A stretch of 64,000 nucleotides of DNA. It comes from Yoonia sp. BS5-3 (GTDB taxonomy: Bacteria; Pseudomonadota; Alphaproteobacteria; Rhodobacterales; Rhodobacteraceae). The position numbers were made by a program, and so were the translations under genes. The stretch spans positions 2,382,001-2,446,000 of the forward strand of contig NZ_CP150951.2 of the NCBI RefSeq assembly GCF_038069655.2, in the 5' to 3' direction. The notes below the pieces were generated by a model that saw only the letters and a program-made list of their open reading frames with translations, did no database searches and was not told the origin of the DNA. Below, piece by piece: positions 1-9,546 of the stretch (position 1 is the stretch's first letter; each line of letters starts with the position of its first letter).

Positions 1-1
1 T

Positions 2-379
2 TGGGGGCGGCCCGGCAATCTGACCAAAGGCGCATTGTTTGAGCGGGCCAAGGGTGAATTGACCGCTTATTTCGCCGGCGACCTGCGCGAGTTCACGCTA
101 CCACTGCGGTCTCGCGGGAGCGTGTTTCAACAGGCGTTCTATGCCGCGCTGTGCGCGATCCCATACGGCTACACACGCACCTACGGAGACTTAGCCAAAG
201 AGCTGAGCGTTCCGGCGCAAGCCATCGGTCAGGCCTGCGGGGGGAACCCCATCGCCATTCTGATCCCGTGCCATCGGGTGCTCGGGGCAACAGGGCTTGG
301 CGGGTTCTCAGGCGAGGGCGGGGTCGAGGCCAAGGTGGCCCTGTTGCGATTAGAAGGTGCAGCGGGGCTGTTAATCTAG
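2..379 (+). CDS. ogt: methylated-DNA-[protein]-cysteine S-methyltransferase, C-terminal part
   Basis: This is a DNA repair protein that moves the alkyl group from O6-alkylguanine to its own cysteine. The catalytic PCHRV motif is present (IPCHRVLG), preceded by the helix-turn-helix stretch with YGxxA-like residues (RTYGDLAKEL) and the conserved GxACxxNP segment (GQACGGNPIAIL). The reading frame is open to the left edge of the window, so the gene begins outside and only about 125 residues are seen. An internal TTG at 35 is not the real start. It stands alone; the next gene is convergent. Confidence 0.9.
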   Translation, partial: WGRPGNLTKGALFERAKGELTAYFAGDLREFTLPLRSRGSVFQQAFYAALCAIPYGYTRTYGDLAKELSVPAQAIGQACGGNPIAILIPCHRVLGATGLGGFSGEGGVEAKVALLRLEGAAGLLI

Positions 380-432
380 CAAAAGCAAATTTATCTTGGA
401 AATCCAAAGAGACACTGGAAATGTAGTGCAGT

Positions 433-1326
433 CTAACCGTGTGGGCCAAAATGCTTAACAAGCGTCCGCCCGCCACTAACCTCTTTCAATGAAATAGACC
501 ATTGCCGATCGGAGGTCGTGCCGTTGGCGCGACTTGTCTCATATGTACCAAGCTCCAATTGCCACCATTGGTCATATGGAGCATCATCTTGCACAAATCT
601 GTCCCAATTATCCCTTACGTATTGAAGCAGTTGCGCCCCTGTGGTGGGTAGTTCTGCATCAAAGTGGTCACCATAGTGCTCTGTGGCCAGTTCTAGTTCC
701 AGGTTATCGCGTGTGCATTGAATAACATCTGCGCGAAGTTGTCTTGCCCCCCCCTGGATGCCTTCGTTTGACACCTCTTTCGTCGGCAATTTTGTTGCGA
801 TCGCCCTCGCGCCCATAACATCGGCTTCTTTCTCAAGCCCGGCGTTGTCGTTGACTGAGACGCCGTTCACTTGCGTGGTCGGTTTGACGCGCCCTTGTGC
901 CTGTTGCACCACGTGCCACGCTTCATGCGGTAGATGTTTCTCCTGACTTGGCCCGAGGTGGATATCACTGCCTTGAGCATAGGCATGGGCCTGAACTGCG
1001 GCGGGTTTGGATGAGTTGTAATGCACTTTGACATTGTCGAGGGACATGCCCGACAGGTTTTCAACTCCGGATTTCAACCCGTCTGGCAGTCCGGTTTTGT
1101 TAGGTTTGCGCGTCTCGGCCCGCTGCACAAACTTGCCCTGGCCGGCATCGTTCTCGATGCTTTGCAATTGCTGGACCTGCGGGCTTTGATTTGCAATGTC
1201 CTGCAGGTTTCGACCCGCGCTTGCTTTGGCGCTTTTTGTGGCGGCCTGTTGCAGTGGTGTTTGGCCGGTTTGCGGATGCCGCATTGCGGATTTGCTGGCG
1301 CGGGGCGCCTGTTGGAAACTGTACAT
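433..1326 (-). CDS. DUF4157 (eCIS core domain) protein with HEAWH motif
   Basis: The central part (about residues 92-172) matches the DUF4157/eCIS core domain: a [12 protein letters not shown] segment, [11 protein letters not shown], then HEAWHVVQQ at about 134-142, whose HExxH looks like a zinc-metalloprotease site, and a downstream EKEAD that could give the third ligand. In known cases such domains sit on toxins or cargo linked to extracellular contractile injection systems. The first 90 residues are low in complexity and rich in Gln, Ala and Lys. The C-terminal 95 residues (rich in Trp and acidic residues) match nothing I recognise and could be the effector part. There is no signal peptide. 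No eCIS structural gene lies in this window. The start is ATG at 1326. Confidence 0.75.
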   Translation of the reverse strand: MYSFQQAPRASKSAMRHPQTGQTPLQQAATKSAKASAGRNLQDIANQSPQVQQLQSIENDAGQGKFVQRAETRKPNKTGLPDGLKSGVENLSGMSLDNVKVHYNSSKPAAVQAHAYAQGSDIHLGPSQEKHLPHEAWHVVQQAQGRVKPTTQVNGVSVNDNAGLEKEADVMGARAIATKLPTKEVSNEGIQGGARQLRADVIQCTRDNLELELATEHYGDHFDAELPTTGAQLLQYVRDNWDRFVQDDAPYDQWWQLELGTYETSRANGTTSDRQWSISLKEVSGGRTLVKHFGPHG

Positions 1327-1407
1327 TGAGTGGCCCTTAAAACCGGGAGTGCGTCATTGAATGACTCAACCCTTAGCACGAACCCCGCCGTTTTCCAACG
1401 GAGAAGA

Positions 1408-2106
1408 TCAGCGCGTGCCCCTTTCGGGAAGGATTTGCTGCAGGACCCCAGCACAGAGCAAATAGATTGATGAGCCTACAAGCCCCCAATGTGCCCAGCT
1501 TTCCGGATGAAAATCGACCCATGCCGCCCAACCGGCAAAAAAGGTCCAGGCGAGCGCCATCGGTAGTGAAATGTTCCGCCAACGTTTGGTCCGGACGGGG
1601 TGCACGAATTTCAGCGGCAGAAACATCGCAACGGCGAGGCTGCCCACAAGGACCACCGATACCCAAAAACTGGGTTGCAGCGCAAAGATCACCAGAACCA
1701 GCATGTTCCAGCATCCCGGAAAGCCGGAGAAAGAGTTATCTTTGGTTTTCATCCGTGTGTCGGCGAAATACATCGCCGAAGTAAAGGTGATGATGATAAT
1801 CGCAAACCATCCCGTCCACCCGGGCAAGAGCCCCGATTTGAACAGCGCATACGCTGGCACGAAGACGTAAGTCAGATAATCGATGATCAGGTCCAGCAGG
1901 ACCCCGTCGAAGGTGGGTGCATTCGTCTTCACGTCATAGCGGCGTGCCAGTGGTCCATCGATCCCGTCTACGAAAAAAGCGACGACGAGCCAAAGGAACA
2001 TCAGGCTCCATTTTTCTTCGACGGCGGCCAGCATCGCTAGCATGGCAAATACAGCGCCAGATGCCGTCAGAAGGTGAACGAAAAGTGCTTTGCTGCGTAA
2101 TGTCAT
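1408..2106 (-). CDS. pcs: phosphatidylcholine synthase
   Basis: A membrane enzyme that condenses CDP-diacylglycerol with choline to give phosphatidylcholine, as in many alphaproteobacteria. The CDP-alcohol phosphotransferase signature DGxxAR(x8)G(x3)D(x3)D is seen as DGPLARRYD...FDGVLLDLIID near residues 48-75, followed by several hydrophobic helices to the C-terminus. The length of 232 residues fits Pcs better than PssA or PgsA. I chose the ATG at 2106; an in-frame GTG two codons upstream (2112) is possible. It is followed on the left by the convergent ogt and the DUF4157 gene, with no close operon partner. Confidence 0.85.
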   Translation of the reverse strand: MTLRSKALFVHLLTASGAVFAMLAMLAAVEEKWSLMFLWLVVAFFVDGIDGPLARRYDVKTNAPTFDGVLLDLIIDYLTYVFVPAYALFKSGLLPGWTGWFAIIIITFTSAMYFADTRMKTKDNSFSGFPGCWNMLVLVIFALQPSFWVSVVLVGSLAVAMFLPLKFVHPVRTKRWRNISLPMALAWTFFAGWAAWVDFHPESWAHWGLVGSSIYLLCAGVLQQILPERGTR

Positions 2107-2191
2107 CGACACTTCATGCGGGAAAAGCTGTGCCGGGGCAATGGGGGCGTGCCCTGAATTCTCTGGGTTTGCGCAGGCAGGCGGGCCGGGT

Positions 2192-3115
2192 TCAGGGTCC
2201 GGCTGCTTTGGGGTGGGCTTTGTCGTAGACCTCCATCAGGCGGGCCGCGTCGACGGCCGTGTAGGCTTGTGTTGTCGAAAGTGATGCATGCCCTAATAGT
2301 TCCTGGATCGCACGCAAATCCCCCCCAGCTGCCAGCAGATGGGTCGCAAAGGAATGGCGCATTGCATGTGGTGTGGCCGTGGCTGGAAGGCCAAGTTGCA
2401 TCCGGGTTTGCTGCATCACCTTTTGAATTGCGCGTGGCGACAGCGCACCGCTGCGCACGCCCCGAAAAAGCGGCTTATCCGCTTGGGCCGGGTAGGGGCA
2501 AAGCCGTAGATAGGCATCAACGGCGGCGCGCGCAGCATCAATCACGGGCACGATCCGTTCCTTGCCCCCTTTACCTGTGATCCGAAGCACTTCGGGCAGA
2601 GGTACATCAGCGCCCGTCAACCCCAGCGCCTCAGAGATCCGCAGCCCGCAGCCATAAAGCAGCGTAACGACCGCGCTGTCGCGGGCCGCGACCCATGGTT
2701 CAGGCGCTTGCAATTCGACCGTTTCGATCATGGCCGCTGCGGCATCGGGCGCCAGGGGGCGGGGCAATTTGGCCTGGAATTTCGGCGCGCGAGTTGACAG
2801 AACGGCGGTCGGTTCAAAATCTTCGCGGGCGGCCAGCCAGCGGTAGAAGGATTTGACCGCCGACAATGATCTGGCAAGCGACCGCGCGCTGACACCGCGT
2901 CCGCGTTCATTGGCCATCCAAGCCCGCATATCCCGGATGCCGATCTTGGCAATCGGCCCAAGGCCTTGGGCCTCGCCGTTATATTGCGTCATGAAGGATA
3001 AAAATCCCAGAAGATCAGCCTGATAGGCCTTCAGCGTATTTTCAGCCGCGCCAGCCAAGGCCCGCTCATGATCCAGCCAGCGGGCCAATGCATCGCTGAG
3101 AGCATCCGAAATCAC
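2192..3115 (-). CDS. xerC: tyrosine recombinase XerC
   Basis: A site-specific recombinase that resolves chromosome dimers at dif together with XerD. It has the N-terminal SAM-like core-binding domain (residues about 1-95) and the catalytic domain with the full set of residues: R159 (CGLRISE), K182 or K185 (GKGGKER), H250 and R253 (HAMRHSF), H276 (LLGHASLSTTQ) and nucleophile Y285. The length of 307 is typical of Xer proteins. Its start overlaps the end of the DUF484 gene by 4 bp (ATGA), an arrangement common in Proteobacteria, which favours XerC over XerD. Confidence 0.93.
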   Translation of the reverse strand: MISDALSDALARWLDHERALAGAAENTLKAYQADLLGFLSFMTQYNGEAQGLGPIAKIGIRDMRAWMANERGRGVSARSLARSLSAVKSFYRWLAAREDFEPTAVLSTRAPKFQAKLPRPLAPDAAAAMIETVELQAPEPWVAARDSAVVTLLYGCGLRISEALGLTGADVPLPEVLRITGKGGKERIVPVIDAARAAVDAYLRLCPYPAQADKPLFRGVRSGALSPRAIQKVMQQTRMQLGLPATATPHAMRHSFATHLLAAGGDLRAIQELLGHASLSTTQAYTAVDAARLMEVYDKAHPKAAGP

Positions 3116-3807
3116 GTCAGCCAGCGCCGCATTGTCCGCTCAAAAACACCTGCGAAGAACGCCAGCAGATCAGTGCCTTGCTGCGGTGTGAACAGCTTGG
3201 GGTCCTCGCTGCCCATGACCAGCATACCGGGCAGCCGGTCTTCGCCAAGATCCAGTTTCAGGCAGGCTTCGGACTGGATATATTCGGCCCGTTCGCCATA
3301 AAGACTGCCGCCAACCTTATGGAACTTGCGCAATGTGACCTGCCGTGCGGGCATGTTACGGCCAAGTGTGATGTAGCCTTCGATGAAATCTTCGGGCATG
3401 ACGGCTAGCGTCGGGCGCATTTCATCGGCCGCGTTCGGATCGCTGCTTTCCAGCACCACGCGGATTGCATCAACCCGCAGAATATCGGCAACATCACCGG
3501 TTAGATCGGTCAGGAATTGATCAAAGCTTTGCGCATCCATCATCCGCAGAATGGCCCGGTGAACCTGATTGGTTCCGGCCAGGTTTTCATAGGCTGCCGC
3601 TACAACATTGCGATGGGTGTCCTCAAGCCGGTCGAACCGGGCCTCTAGCCGTTCCATAGCCACGCCGCGTAAATCTACAATATTGACGCCCGCAGCCTCT
3701 TCTTTTGCGCCCACAAGAGCGCGCATGACATCGTGGTCATCCAAGAGGACATCGGGATTTGCGATGATCTTCTTACGAAGGTCATCAGCCATGATCTGTT
3801 TGTTCAT
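3112..3807 (-). CDS. DUF484 family protein
   Basis: A 231-residue cytoplasmic protein of the DUF484 family (related to GAF domains), of unknown role, often encoded directly before xerC. The family's N-terminal pattern is visible: a short helix with NPDVLLDDHDVMRAL, then an acidic and Arg-rich helical segment (VDLRGVAMERLEARFDRLEDTHR), then a GAF-like beta/alpha domain. It is translationally coupled to xerC by a 4 bp overlap. The start is ATG at 3807; a second ATG at 3792 (MADDLRKK) is possible. Confidence 0.88.
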   Translation of the reverse strand: MNKQIMADDLRKKIIANPDVLLDDHDVMRALVGAKEEAAGVNIVDLRGVAMERLEARFDRLEDTHRNVVAAAYENLAGTNQVHRAILRMMDAQSFDQFLTDLTGDVADILRVDAIRVVLESSDPNAADEMRPTLAVMPEDFIEGYITLGRNMPARQVTLRKFHKVGGSLYGERAEYIQSEACLKLDLGEDRLPGMLVMGSEDPKLFTPQQGTDLLAFFAGVFERTMRRWLT

Positions 3808-3946
3808 GTTGCCTGCTCTGCTTTTGTTTTTTTGACACTTTAGCAGAGGGTTGGACGCATTTCTTCAACTATTTTGAAGCAGGCCAAAGGCGCGTGGCTT
3901 TTTTGCCAAGACAGTGATGAGACAGCGGCCCCTGTTACGTGACTGA

Positions 3947-4765
3947 TCAGATAAGGCGCAGGTGGCCCGGGCGCTTCTGCCGCTGGATTGGTCCGATTTT
4001 TGCTTCGAGCGATGTCAAGGCAACGGCATATTGTGCAAGATCTGGATGTGGTATCATCCCGGTTTGCGTTTGGGTCACGAACTCAATGCGATCACCTTTC
4101 AAAATAGCCACCTGCGCTGGCGCGTATTCTGCCATTGAAATCACACCATCCTTTTCTTGAGGTGTCACCAAAGGAAATGATGTCTGGTAGCAAGGATGAG
4201 GTCGTTGTGCCCGCCACAATTTGACAGAGCAGGTTTTCGCTGTAGGTGTCGCATAATATGCAATTTCGGCCATAATATTGGTCCCTTCAATCCGATGTTT
4301 GTCGGGGGTCCAAAGCAGCGCCTGATAGTTTGCGGACTGATAGTTTTCGATCGCCTGTGCGCAGGCGTCCTGAAGTGTTTTTTCATCCAACCGGGTGAAA
4401 CCTGAACGGAAAAGCGAAACGAATAGGTCAGAAAGGGCCTCATCCGTTTCTGAACACTGCAGCATCTGGCTAAAATTTGCATCGACTTGGACAGAAAGAA
4501 ATGTGCTGATCAAGTCGCGTTTGATGGCTGGGCTGTCTGCGTTTCCCTGTGTCGGTATGAACCGGATTTCTCGGTAGGGCCGCCTTAGCCGAAGCGCCCA
4601 GATTTCCCGACTGATATATATCGCCAAGGGAGTTTGCCGCTTTAGGAATGTTCTGACCCGTGCAGCGTAAGTCGGCACAAAACGCGCATCCGCCATGTCA
4701 TAAAGGTCGGCAGGTTGATTGATCGCTACACTGTCGACAAACCACGTTTTCTGCTTCAATGACAA
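3947..4765 (-). CDS. hypothetical protein
   Basis: I do not recognise this protein of about 272 residues. It has no signal peptide and no membrane helix, is rather rich in Gln, Thr and Arg, and shows alternating beta-like stretches (for example IRFIPTQGN and GDRIEFVTQTQTG). The only in-frame start near the open end is TTG at 4765; ATG of MADARFVPTY, about 26 codons further in, is an alternative, so the N-terminus is uncertain. It lies 62 bp behind the transaldolase gene on the same strand, with a hairpin between. The bases are more A+T rich than in the neighbouring genes. Confidence 0.6.
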   Translation of the reverse strand: MSLKQKTWFVDSVAINQPADLYDMADARFVPTYAARVRTFLKRQTPLAIYISREIWALRLRRPYREIRFIPTQGNADSPAIKRDLISTFLSVQVDANFSQMLQCSETDEALSDLFVSLFRSGFTRLDEKTLQDACAQAIENYQSANYQALLWTPDKHRIEGTNIMAEIAYYATPTAKTCSVKLWRAQRPHPCYQTSFPLVTPQEKDGVISMAEYAPAQVAILKGDRIEFVTQTQTGMIPHPDLAQYAVALTSLEAKIGPIQRQKRPGHLRLI

Positions 4766-4793
4766 TGGCCTTCGTGATCAGGAGGAGCCCGGT

Positions 4794-4816
4794 AGGGCGC
4801 CCAAAATGGGCACCCT
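4794..4816 (-). terminator. hairpin downstream of the transaldolase gene
   Basis: Read on the minus strand there is a 9 bp stem, AGGGTGCCC against GGGCGCCCT with one G-U pair, around the loop ATTTT, starting 11 bases after the transaldolase stop codon. No T-run follows, so it may be a weak or Rho-aided terminator or an mRNA end-stabilising hairpin. Confidence 0.5.
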
Positions 4817-4827
4817 AAAGCGCGGGT

Positions 4828-5481
4828 TCATAGAATTTTGATGCCGGCCTTTTCGACATCCGCCATGAAGCCTGCCAGCCCTTTGTCGGTCAGCACATGG
4901 TTTGCCATCGCCTTGATCACGGCGGGCGGTGCTGTCGCAACATCGGCGCCGATCTTGGCGCATTCAGACATGTGATTGGCAGAGCGGATCGAGGCCGCAA
5001 GGATTTGCGTGTCAAACCCGTAGTTGTCATAGATCGTGCGGATGTCCTCGATCAGTTCCAGCCCATCAAGGTTGATGTCATCCAGTCGCCCGATGAACGG
5101 GCTGATGAAGGTCGCGCCTGCTTTGGCCGCCAGTAGCGCCTGATTGGCTGAAAAGCATAGGGTCACGTTGACCATCGTGCCTTCATCGCTGAGCGCCTTG
5201 CATGTTTGCAGCCCGGCCCAGGTCAGCGGCACTTTGACCGCGATGTTGTCTGCGATCTTGGCCAGCTTACGCCCTTCGGCCAGCATCTGGTCGGCTTCCA
5301 ATGCGACCACCTCGGCAGAGACAGGCCCATCAACTATGTCGCAGATTTCCTTGGTCACTTCCAAAATGTCTCGCCCGGATTTGGCGATCAGCGAGGGGTT
5401 GGTTGTGACCCCGTCCACCATTCCAAGGTCATTGAGTTCTTTGATTTGATCGATCTCGGCGGTGTCTACGAAAAACTTCAT
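4828..5481 (-). CDS. fsa: TalC/Fsa-type transaldolase (fructose-6-phosphate aldolase-like)
   Basis: A small class I aldolase of 217 residues from the short transaldolase subfamily, which in the known cases is either a transaldolase of the pentose phosphate pathway or fructose-6-phosphate aldolase. Key features are MKFFVDTA at the start, TTNPSL (27-31), the Schiff-base lysine K83 in [28 protein letters not shown], and [11 protein letters not shown] clear Shine-Dalgarno (GGAGAAG) lies before the ATG at 5481. It is divergent from priA. Sequence alone does not separate the transaldolase from the aldolase activity. Confidence 0.9.
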   Translation of the reverse strand: MKFFVDTAEIDQIKELNDLGMVDGVTTNPSLIAKSGRDILEVTKEICDIVDGPVSAEVVALEADQMLAEGRKLAKIADNIAVKVPLTWAGLQTCKALSDEGTMVNVTLCFSANQALLAAKAGATFISPFIGRLDDINLDGLELIEDIRTIYDNYGFDTQILAASIRSANHMSECAKIGADVATAPPAVIKAMANHVLTDKGLAGFMADVEKAGIKIL

Positions 5482-5618
5482 TTGTCTTCTCCGGGGAAGG
5501 GTTGGCGTTTGGTTGCGCCTCGTTTACCTCATGGGGTGCGTGGGGGGAAGGCCTCGTGCCAACCTGAGGGTGATCGTCGTCATGATACAGTTTTGCAGCG
5601 TGTTAGTCTTGCGACCTG

Positions 5619-7844
5619 TTGGTGGCGTTGCCCCATCTGTCTGTCTGCGCCGTGCCGCCTGATTTTTACCATGAGGGCGATCTGGTGGGCGTGTTGACGA
5701 CCCAGCCGCTGGATCGCTTGCTGGACTACAAAGCCCCAGAGGGCGGTTGCCATCTGGGTGCATTTGTCGAGGTGCCGCTTGGCCCCCGCAAGGTGCTTGG
5801 CGTTGTTTGGGGACCCGGCCAGGGCGATTATGATCGCACCAAGATCAGATCGGTCATCCGCGTTCTGGATGTGGCCCCAATGCGTGATGAGATGCGCGCG
5901 TTCCTGAACCGCGCTGCTGATTACACCCTGACCCCTATGCCTGCCATGCTGCGCCTTGGCACCCGGGCGCCTGGCCTCGGTGATCCGCAGTCCATGCGTA
6001 AGATTTACCGGTTGGGCAGCAAGGACCCGGACCGAATGACAAGTGCCCGCGAAAAGGTGCTTGGGGTGCTGCGCGATTATGGCGGGCTGTCTTTTACCCT
6101 GCGCGAATTGGCTGAGATGGCCGATGTGGGTACCTCGGTGGTCAAAGGCCTCGTCAAGCAAGGGGCCGTCGCCGAGGAAGAGGCCCCGCGTGATACCCCC
6201 TATCCCCGGTTGGATCCGGACTATGGCGGTAAGGAACTGAGCGCCGATCAGGCGGCGGGGGCCGATGCTTTGCGGGCCGCCCTGCGCAAGGATGCTTACG
6301 GGACGACTTTGCTGAAAGGCGTGACCGGATCAGGCAAAACGGAAGTCTATTTGGAGGCTGTGGCTGAATGCCTGCGCATGGGCCGGCAGGCGCTAGTGTT
6401 GTTGCCCGAGATTGCCTTGTCCGGTGAGTTTATCAACCGGGTCGAGGCGCGCTTTGGCATGAAGCCTGCAGAATGGCATTCGGGCGTTACCATGACCGAG
6501 CGTCGCCGTTGTTGGCGTATGGTTGGGCAGGGGGATGCGCAACTGGTTGTGGGAGCCCGCTCGGCCCTGTTCTTGCCCTATCAGCACCTTGGACTGATCG
6601 TTGTCGATGAAGAGCATGATAGCTCGTACAAACAAGAAGATGGCGTGCTTTACAATGCGCGGGACATGGCTGTGCTACGGGCTGCGATCAACGGGGCGCA
6701 GGTGGTGCTGGCTTCGGCCACGCCTAGCCTAGAAAGTTGGGCCAATGTGGAGGCGGGTAAATATACACGTCTTGAGCTGACATCGCGTTTTGGCGCGTCG
6801 GTCCTGCCGAAAATGTCCGCGATTGATATGCGGGTGGAGGATGTCCCAGGGGGGCGGTGGGTTTCACCCACCCTACGGGCCGCAATTAGTGCGAGGCTTG
6901 AAAAGGCCGAGCAATCACTGATCTTCCTTAATCGCCGAGGCTACGCGCCGATTACATTGTGTAGGGCCTGCGGCCATCAGATCGGCTGCGATGATTGTGA
7001 TGCCCGGATGGTCGAGCATCGGTTTCTCAAGCGTTTGATGTGCCATCAATGCGGCGAGACAAAGCCAATGCCCACGGTCTGCCCTTCTTGCGGCGCAGAG
7101 GATCGTCTGAGCGCTGTTGGCCCCGGCGTTGAACGCATGGGGGAAGAGATTGAAGGGCTGTTTCCTGAGGCGCGGATCGCGGTCTTGTCCTCTGATCTTT
7201 ATGGATCAGCCCGCGCGATGAAGGCGCATATAGAAGAGATCGCATCAGGCGCTGCTGATATTATCATCGGCACACAATTGGTGGCCAAAGGGCATAATTT
7301 TCCTTTGCTGACCCTTGTTGGGGTGATCGATGCCGATCTGGGCTTGCAGGGATCTGACCTGCGCGCAGCAGAGCGGACATTCCAACTGATGCGGCAGGTA
7401 GCCGGCCGCGCGGGCCGGGCAGATAAACCGGGCGAGGCGCTGCTGCAGACTTACCAGCCGGAGCATGCAGTTATCCGGGCGATCCTGGCAGGGGATGAGG
7501 AAAGTTTCTGGAAAGCCGAAGCGGCTGAGCGTAAGGCCGCATCGGTGCCACCTTACGGGCGCATGGCCGGGATTATCTTAAGTAGCCCGAATGTGCAGGA
7601 AGTCTTTGATTTGGGGGCCGAAATGGCACGTCTGGATGCGCCTCTGCGCCAGATTGGGGCGCAGGTTTTTGGGCCCGCTCCTGCCCCGATTGCGCGGGTG
7701 CGTGGACGGCATCGCGTTAGGCTTCTGGTCAAGGCAGACAAGACAGCGCCGCTGCAGCAGGCGCTTGCAAAATGGGTAGGGCAGTTTCGGCTACCGACCA
7801 ATTTGCGCATGGCGATCGATATCGATCCGCAGAGTTTCTATTAG
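5619..7844 (+). CDS. priA: primosomal protein N' (replication restart helicase PriA)
   Basis: A 3'-5' DNA helicase that restarts stalled replication forks. Seen are the N-terminal DNA-binding region (VLTTQPLDRLLDYKAP), Walker A GVTGSGKT (234-241), Walker B DEEH (330-333), the helicase C-terminal motifs (LNRRGYAP, GTQLVAKGHNFPLLTLVGV, RQVAGRAGRA), and the zinc-binding cysteines C448, C451, C457, C460, C475, C478, C488 and C491. The length of 741 is normal. The start is uncertain: TTG at 5619 is used here, but no Shine-Dalgarno marks it and the adjacent GTG is equally possible. Confidence 0.93.
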   Translation: MVALPHLSVCAVPPDFYHEGDLVGVLTTQPLDRLLDYKAPEGGCHLGAFVEVPLGPRKVLGVVWGPGQGDYDRTKIRSVIRVLDVAPMRDEMRAFLNRAADYTLTPMPAMLRLGTRAPGLGDPQSMRKIYRLGSKDPDRMTSAREKVLGVLRDYGGLSFTLRELAEMADVGTSVVKGLVKQGAVAEEEAPRDTPYPRLDPDYGGKELSADQAAGADALRAALRKDAYGTTLLKGVTGSGKTEVYLEAVAECLRMGRQALVLLPEIALSGEFINRVEARFGMKPAEWHSGVTMTERRRCWRMVGQGDAQLVVGARSALFLPYQHLGLIVVDEEHDSSYKQEDGVLYNARDMAVLRAAINGAQVVLASATPSLESWANVEAGKYTRLELTSRFGASVLPKMSAIDMRVEDVPGGRWVSPTLRAAISARLEKAEQSLIFLNRRGYAPITLCRACGHQIGCDDCDARMVEHRFLKRLMCHQCGETKPMPTVCPSCGAEDRLSAVGPGVERMGEEIEGLFPEARIAVLSSDLYGSARAMKAHIEEIASGAADIIIGTQLVAKGHNFPLLTLVGVIDADLGLQGSDLRAAERTFQLMRQVAGRAGRADKPGEALLQTYQPEHAVIRAILAGDEESFWKAEAAERKAASVPPYGRMAGIILSSPNVQEVFDLGAEMARLDAPLRQIGAQVFGPAPAPIARVRGRHRVRLLVKADKTAPLQQALAKWVGQFRLPTNLRMAIDIDPQSFY
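6856..6877 (-). repeat. palindromic GTAGGGTGGGT element inside priA
   Basis: On the minus strand the sequence reads CGTAGGGTGGGTG, then AAACCCACC: arms GGTGGGT and ACCCACC around a 3-base loop. It matches the hairpins at 28693-28710 and 9798-9825 but lies inside the priA frame, coding for GGRWVSPTLR, a stretch that fits the PriA family. Confidence 0.55.
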
Positions 7845-7998
7845 AGGTTTTGAGCCTTTATCGTCGCTAGGATCAGGTCCGGTATTGCGCGATGAAACGG
7901 AAAAGCTGTGCGGCATAACGGTATCTTAATTTTGCCTGTTGTAGGTTTGCCAACGGGACTTGTAAGGCTCATGCGCAACTGTAATCAGGAATTGTACC

Positions 7999-9546
7999 TT
8001 GACGAACGAAATGGATGATCCGGCTGTCAACGAATCCGATCAGCAGGGTGTCAAACTGGCGCTCGTGGTTTTGGCGATACAGACGCCACTTGCACCGGTC
8101 GCCGCTGGCGTGATCGGGAATCCAATACTTGGTGTTGGATTGTTTTCGTTTGCGCTGGGTTTGGTTGCAGCGTTTTTTGCACTGCAAAGGCTATCCTGGA
8201 ACAAACCGATGATCGCGGCTGCGCTGCTGTTGCAAACCATGGCGATTACCGCGGCGTTTGAAGGGCACCCGTGGCAAATCGATACACATATGATCTACTT
8301 CGCAGTACTCGCGGTCATTTCGGTGATGTATGAGGTGCGGGTTTTACTGGCCTCTGCCGCATTTGTCGCCATCCACCATCTTGCGATGAGCATTGTGATG
8401 CCGACAATGCTCTACCCCGATATGACGGAAGGGTTCATTGCACGGACAGTATTTCACGGCGCAGTGGTTGTGTTGGAAACTATTATCCTTGCGCTGTCCA
8501 TTCAGCAACGTCACGAAATTTCTCAGCAAGTCAGTGCGCAACGTGATGAAGTCATGGCTTTGAGTGAGGCGAGCCAGGCTGCTGAGCGGGCCGCGCAAGA
8601 GGGTGAACGCGCCGTCACCGAAGTTGTTGAGCTATTTCAGGATCACCTGCAAAAGCTCGCCGCGCAGGATTTGTCACAAAAAATAGAAGGACAACTGCCC
8701 TCGCAATATGATGATTTGCGGAAAACCTTTAATTACTTGGTCGAAAACCTGGGTAGCGTGTTGCGGATGGCCACCGAAACCTCTGCAGATTTCAGTATCA
8801 GTTCGAAAGAGCTGTCGAGCTCTGCCGATGATCTTGCGCAACGGACAGAGCGTCAATCCAGTACACTGTCGGAGACTGCTGAACGTCTACAGGAACTGAC
8901 GAAGGCGTTGCAGGAAACTGCTGACGGTGCCGGAAAGGCGAACGATACTGCCGCCGTTGCACGCAGTAATGCGCAAAAGAATGGCGATATTGTCGAGCAG
9001 GCCGTTGAAGCCATGAAGCAGATCACTGAGTCATCAAGCGAAATTTCGAGTATTATCAGTCTGATCGAAGATATTGCGTTCCAAACAAATCTTTTGGCCC
9101 TGAACGCCGGTGTGGAAGCCGCACGCGCTGGTGAGAGCGGACGGGGTTTTGCCGTTGTCGCGTCCGAAGTGCGGGCTTTGGCGCAGCGTACCTCTGAGGC
9201 TGCGAGCAGTGTCAAACAACTGATTGAGAAAAGCAGCCAAGAAGTGAAAAAGGGTTCTGGCCTTGTGAATGCGGCGGGTGAAGCCTTGGACGAAATTGTT
9301 GGCCAGGTTACCGATGCGAGCGCGATGATTGGCAACATTACGCAATCGGTTAATCATCAAGCTGGCGTGGTTCATAGTCTTAATGATGCGGTGCAGTCTT
9401 TGGATACTGCGACACAACATAATGCGGCTATGTGTGAAGAAATGACCGCAATGGGCCAGCAACTAGCCAATGGCGCAAATTCGATGAAGCAGGCCCTGTC
9501 CGGCTTTCAGTTTGAATCGGCGGTTGCCCAGCGATTGGCGGGCTAG
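7999..9546 (+). CDS. methyl-accepting chemotaxis protein with multi-helix membrane sensor
   Basis: A chemoreceptor of 515 residues. The first 170 residues hold about six hydrophobic helices and no periplasmic loop domain, with a [17 protein letters not shown] segment and a later AIHHL; histidine-rich helices of this kind recur in a family of alphaproteobacterial receptors. A coiled-coil/HAMP-like linker (about 175-255) follows, then the signalling domain with the hairpin tip [20 protein letters not shown] and [15 protein letters not shown]. No C-terminal CheR pentapeptide is seen. The TTG start at 7999 is backed by AGGA 8 bases upstream; the ATG at 8011 has no spaced Shine-Dalgarno. No che gene lies nearby. 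Confidence 0.88.
   Translation: MTNEMDDPAVNESDQQGVKLALVVLAIQTPLAPVAAGVIGNPILGVGLFSFALGLVAAFFALQRLSWNKPMIAAALLLQTMAITAAFEGHPWQIDTHMIYFAVLAVISVMYEVRVLLASAAFVAIHHLAMSIVMPTMLYPDMTEGFIARTVFHGAVVVLETIILALSIQQRHEISQQVSAQRDEVMALSEASQAAERAAQEGERAVTEVVELFQDHLQKLAAQDLSQKIEGQLPSQYDDLRKTFNYLVENLGSVLRMATETSADFSISSKELSSSADDLAQRTERQSSTLSETAERLQELTKALQETADGAGKANDTAAVARSNAQKNGDIVEQAVEAMKQITESSSEISSIISLIEDIAFQTNLLALNAGVEAARAGESGRGFAVVASEVRALAQRTSEAASSVKQLIEKSSQEVKKGSGLVNAAGEALDEIVGQVTDASAMIGNITQSVNHQAGVVHSLNDAVQSLDTATQHNAAMCEEMTAMGQQLANGANSMKQALSGFQFESAVAQRLAG

Noticed and set aside
2192-3115. Phage or integron integrase
   Set aside because: The residues and the overlap with the DUF484 gene fit housekeeping XerC, and no att site or phage gene is near.
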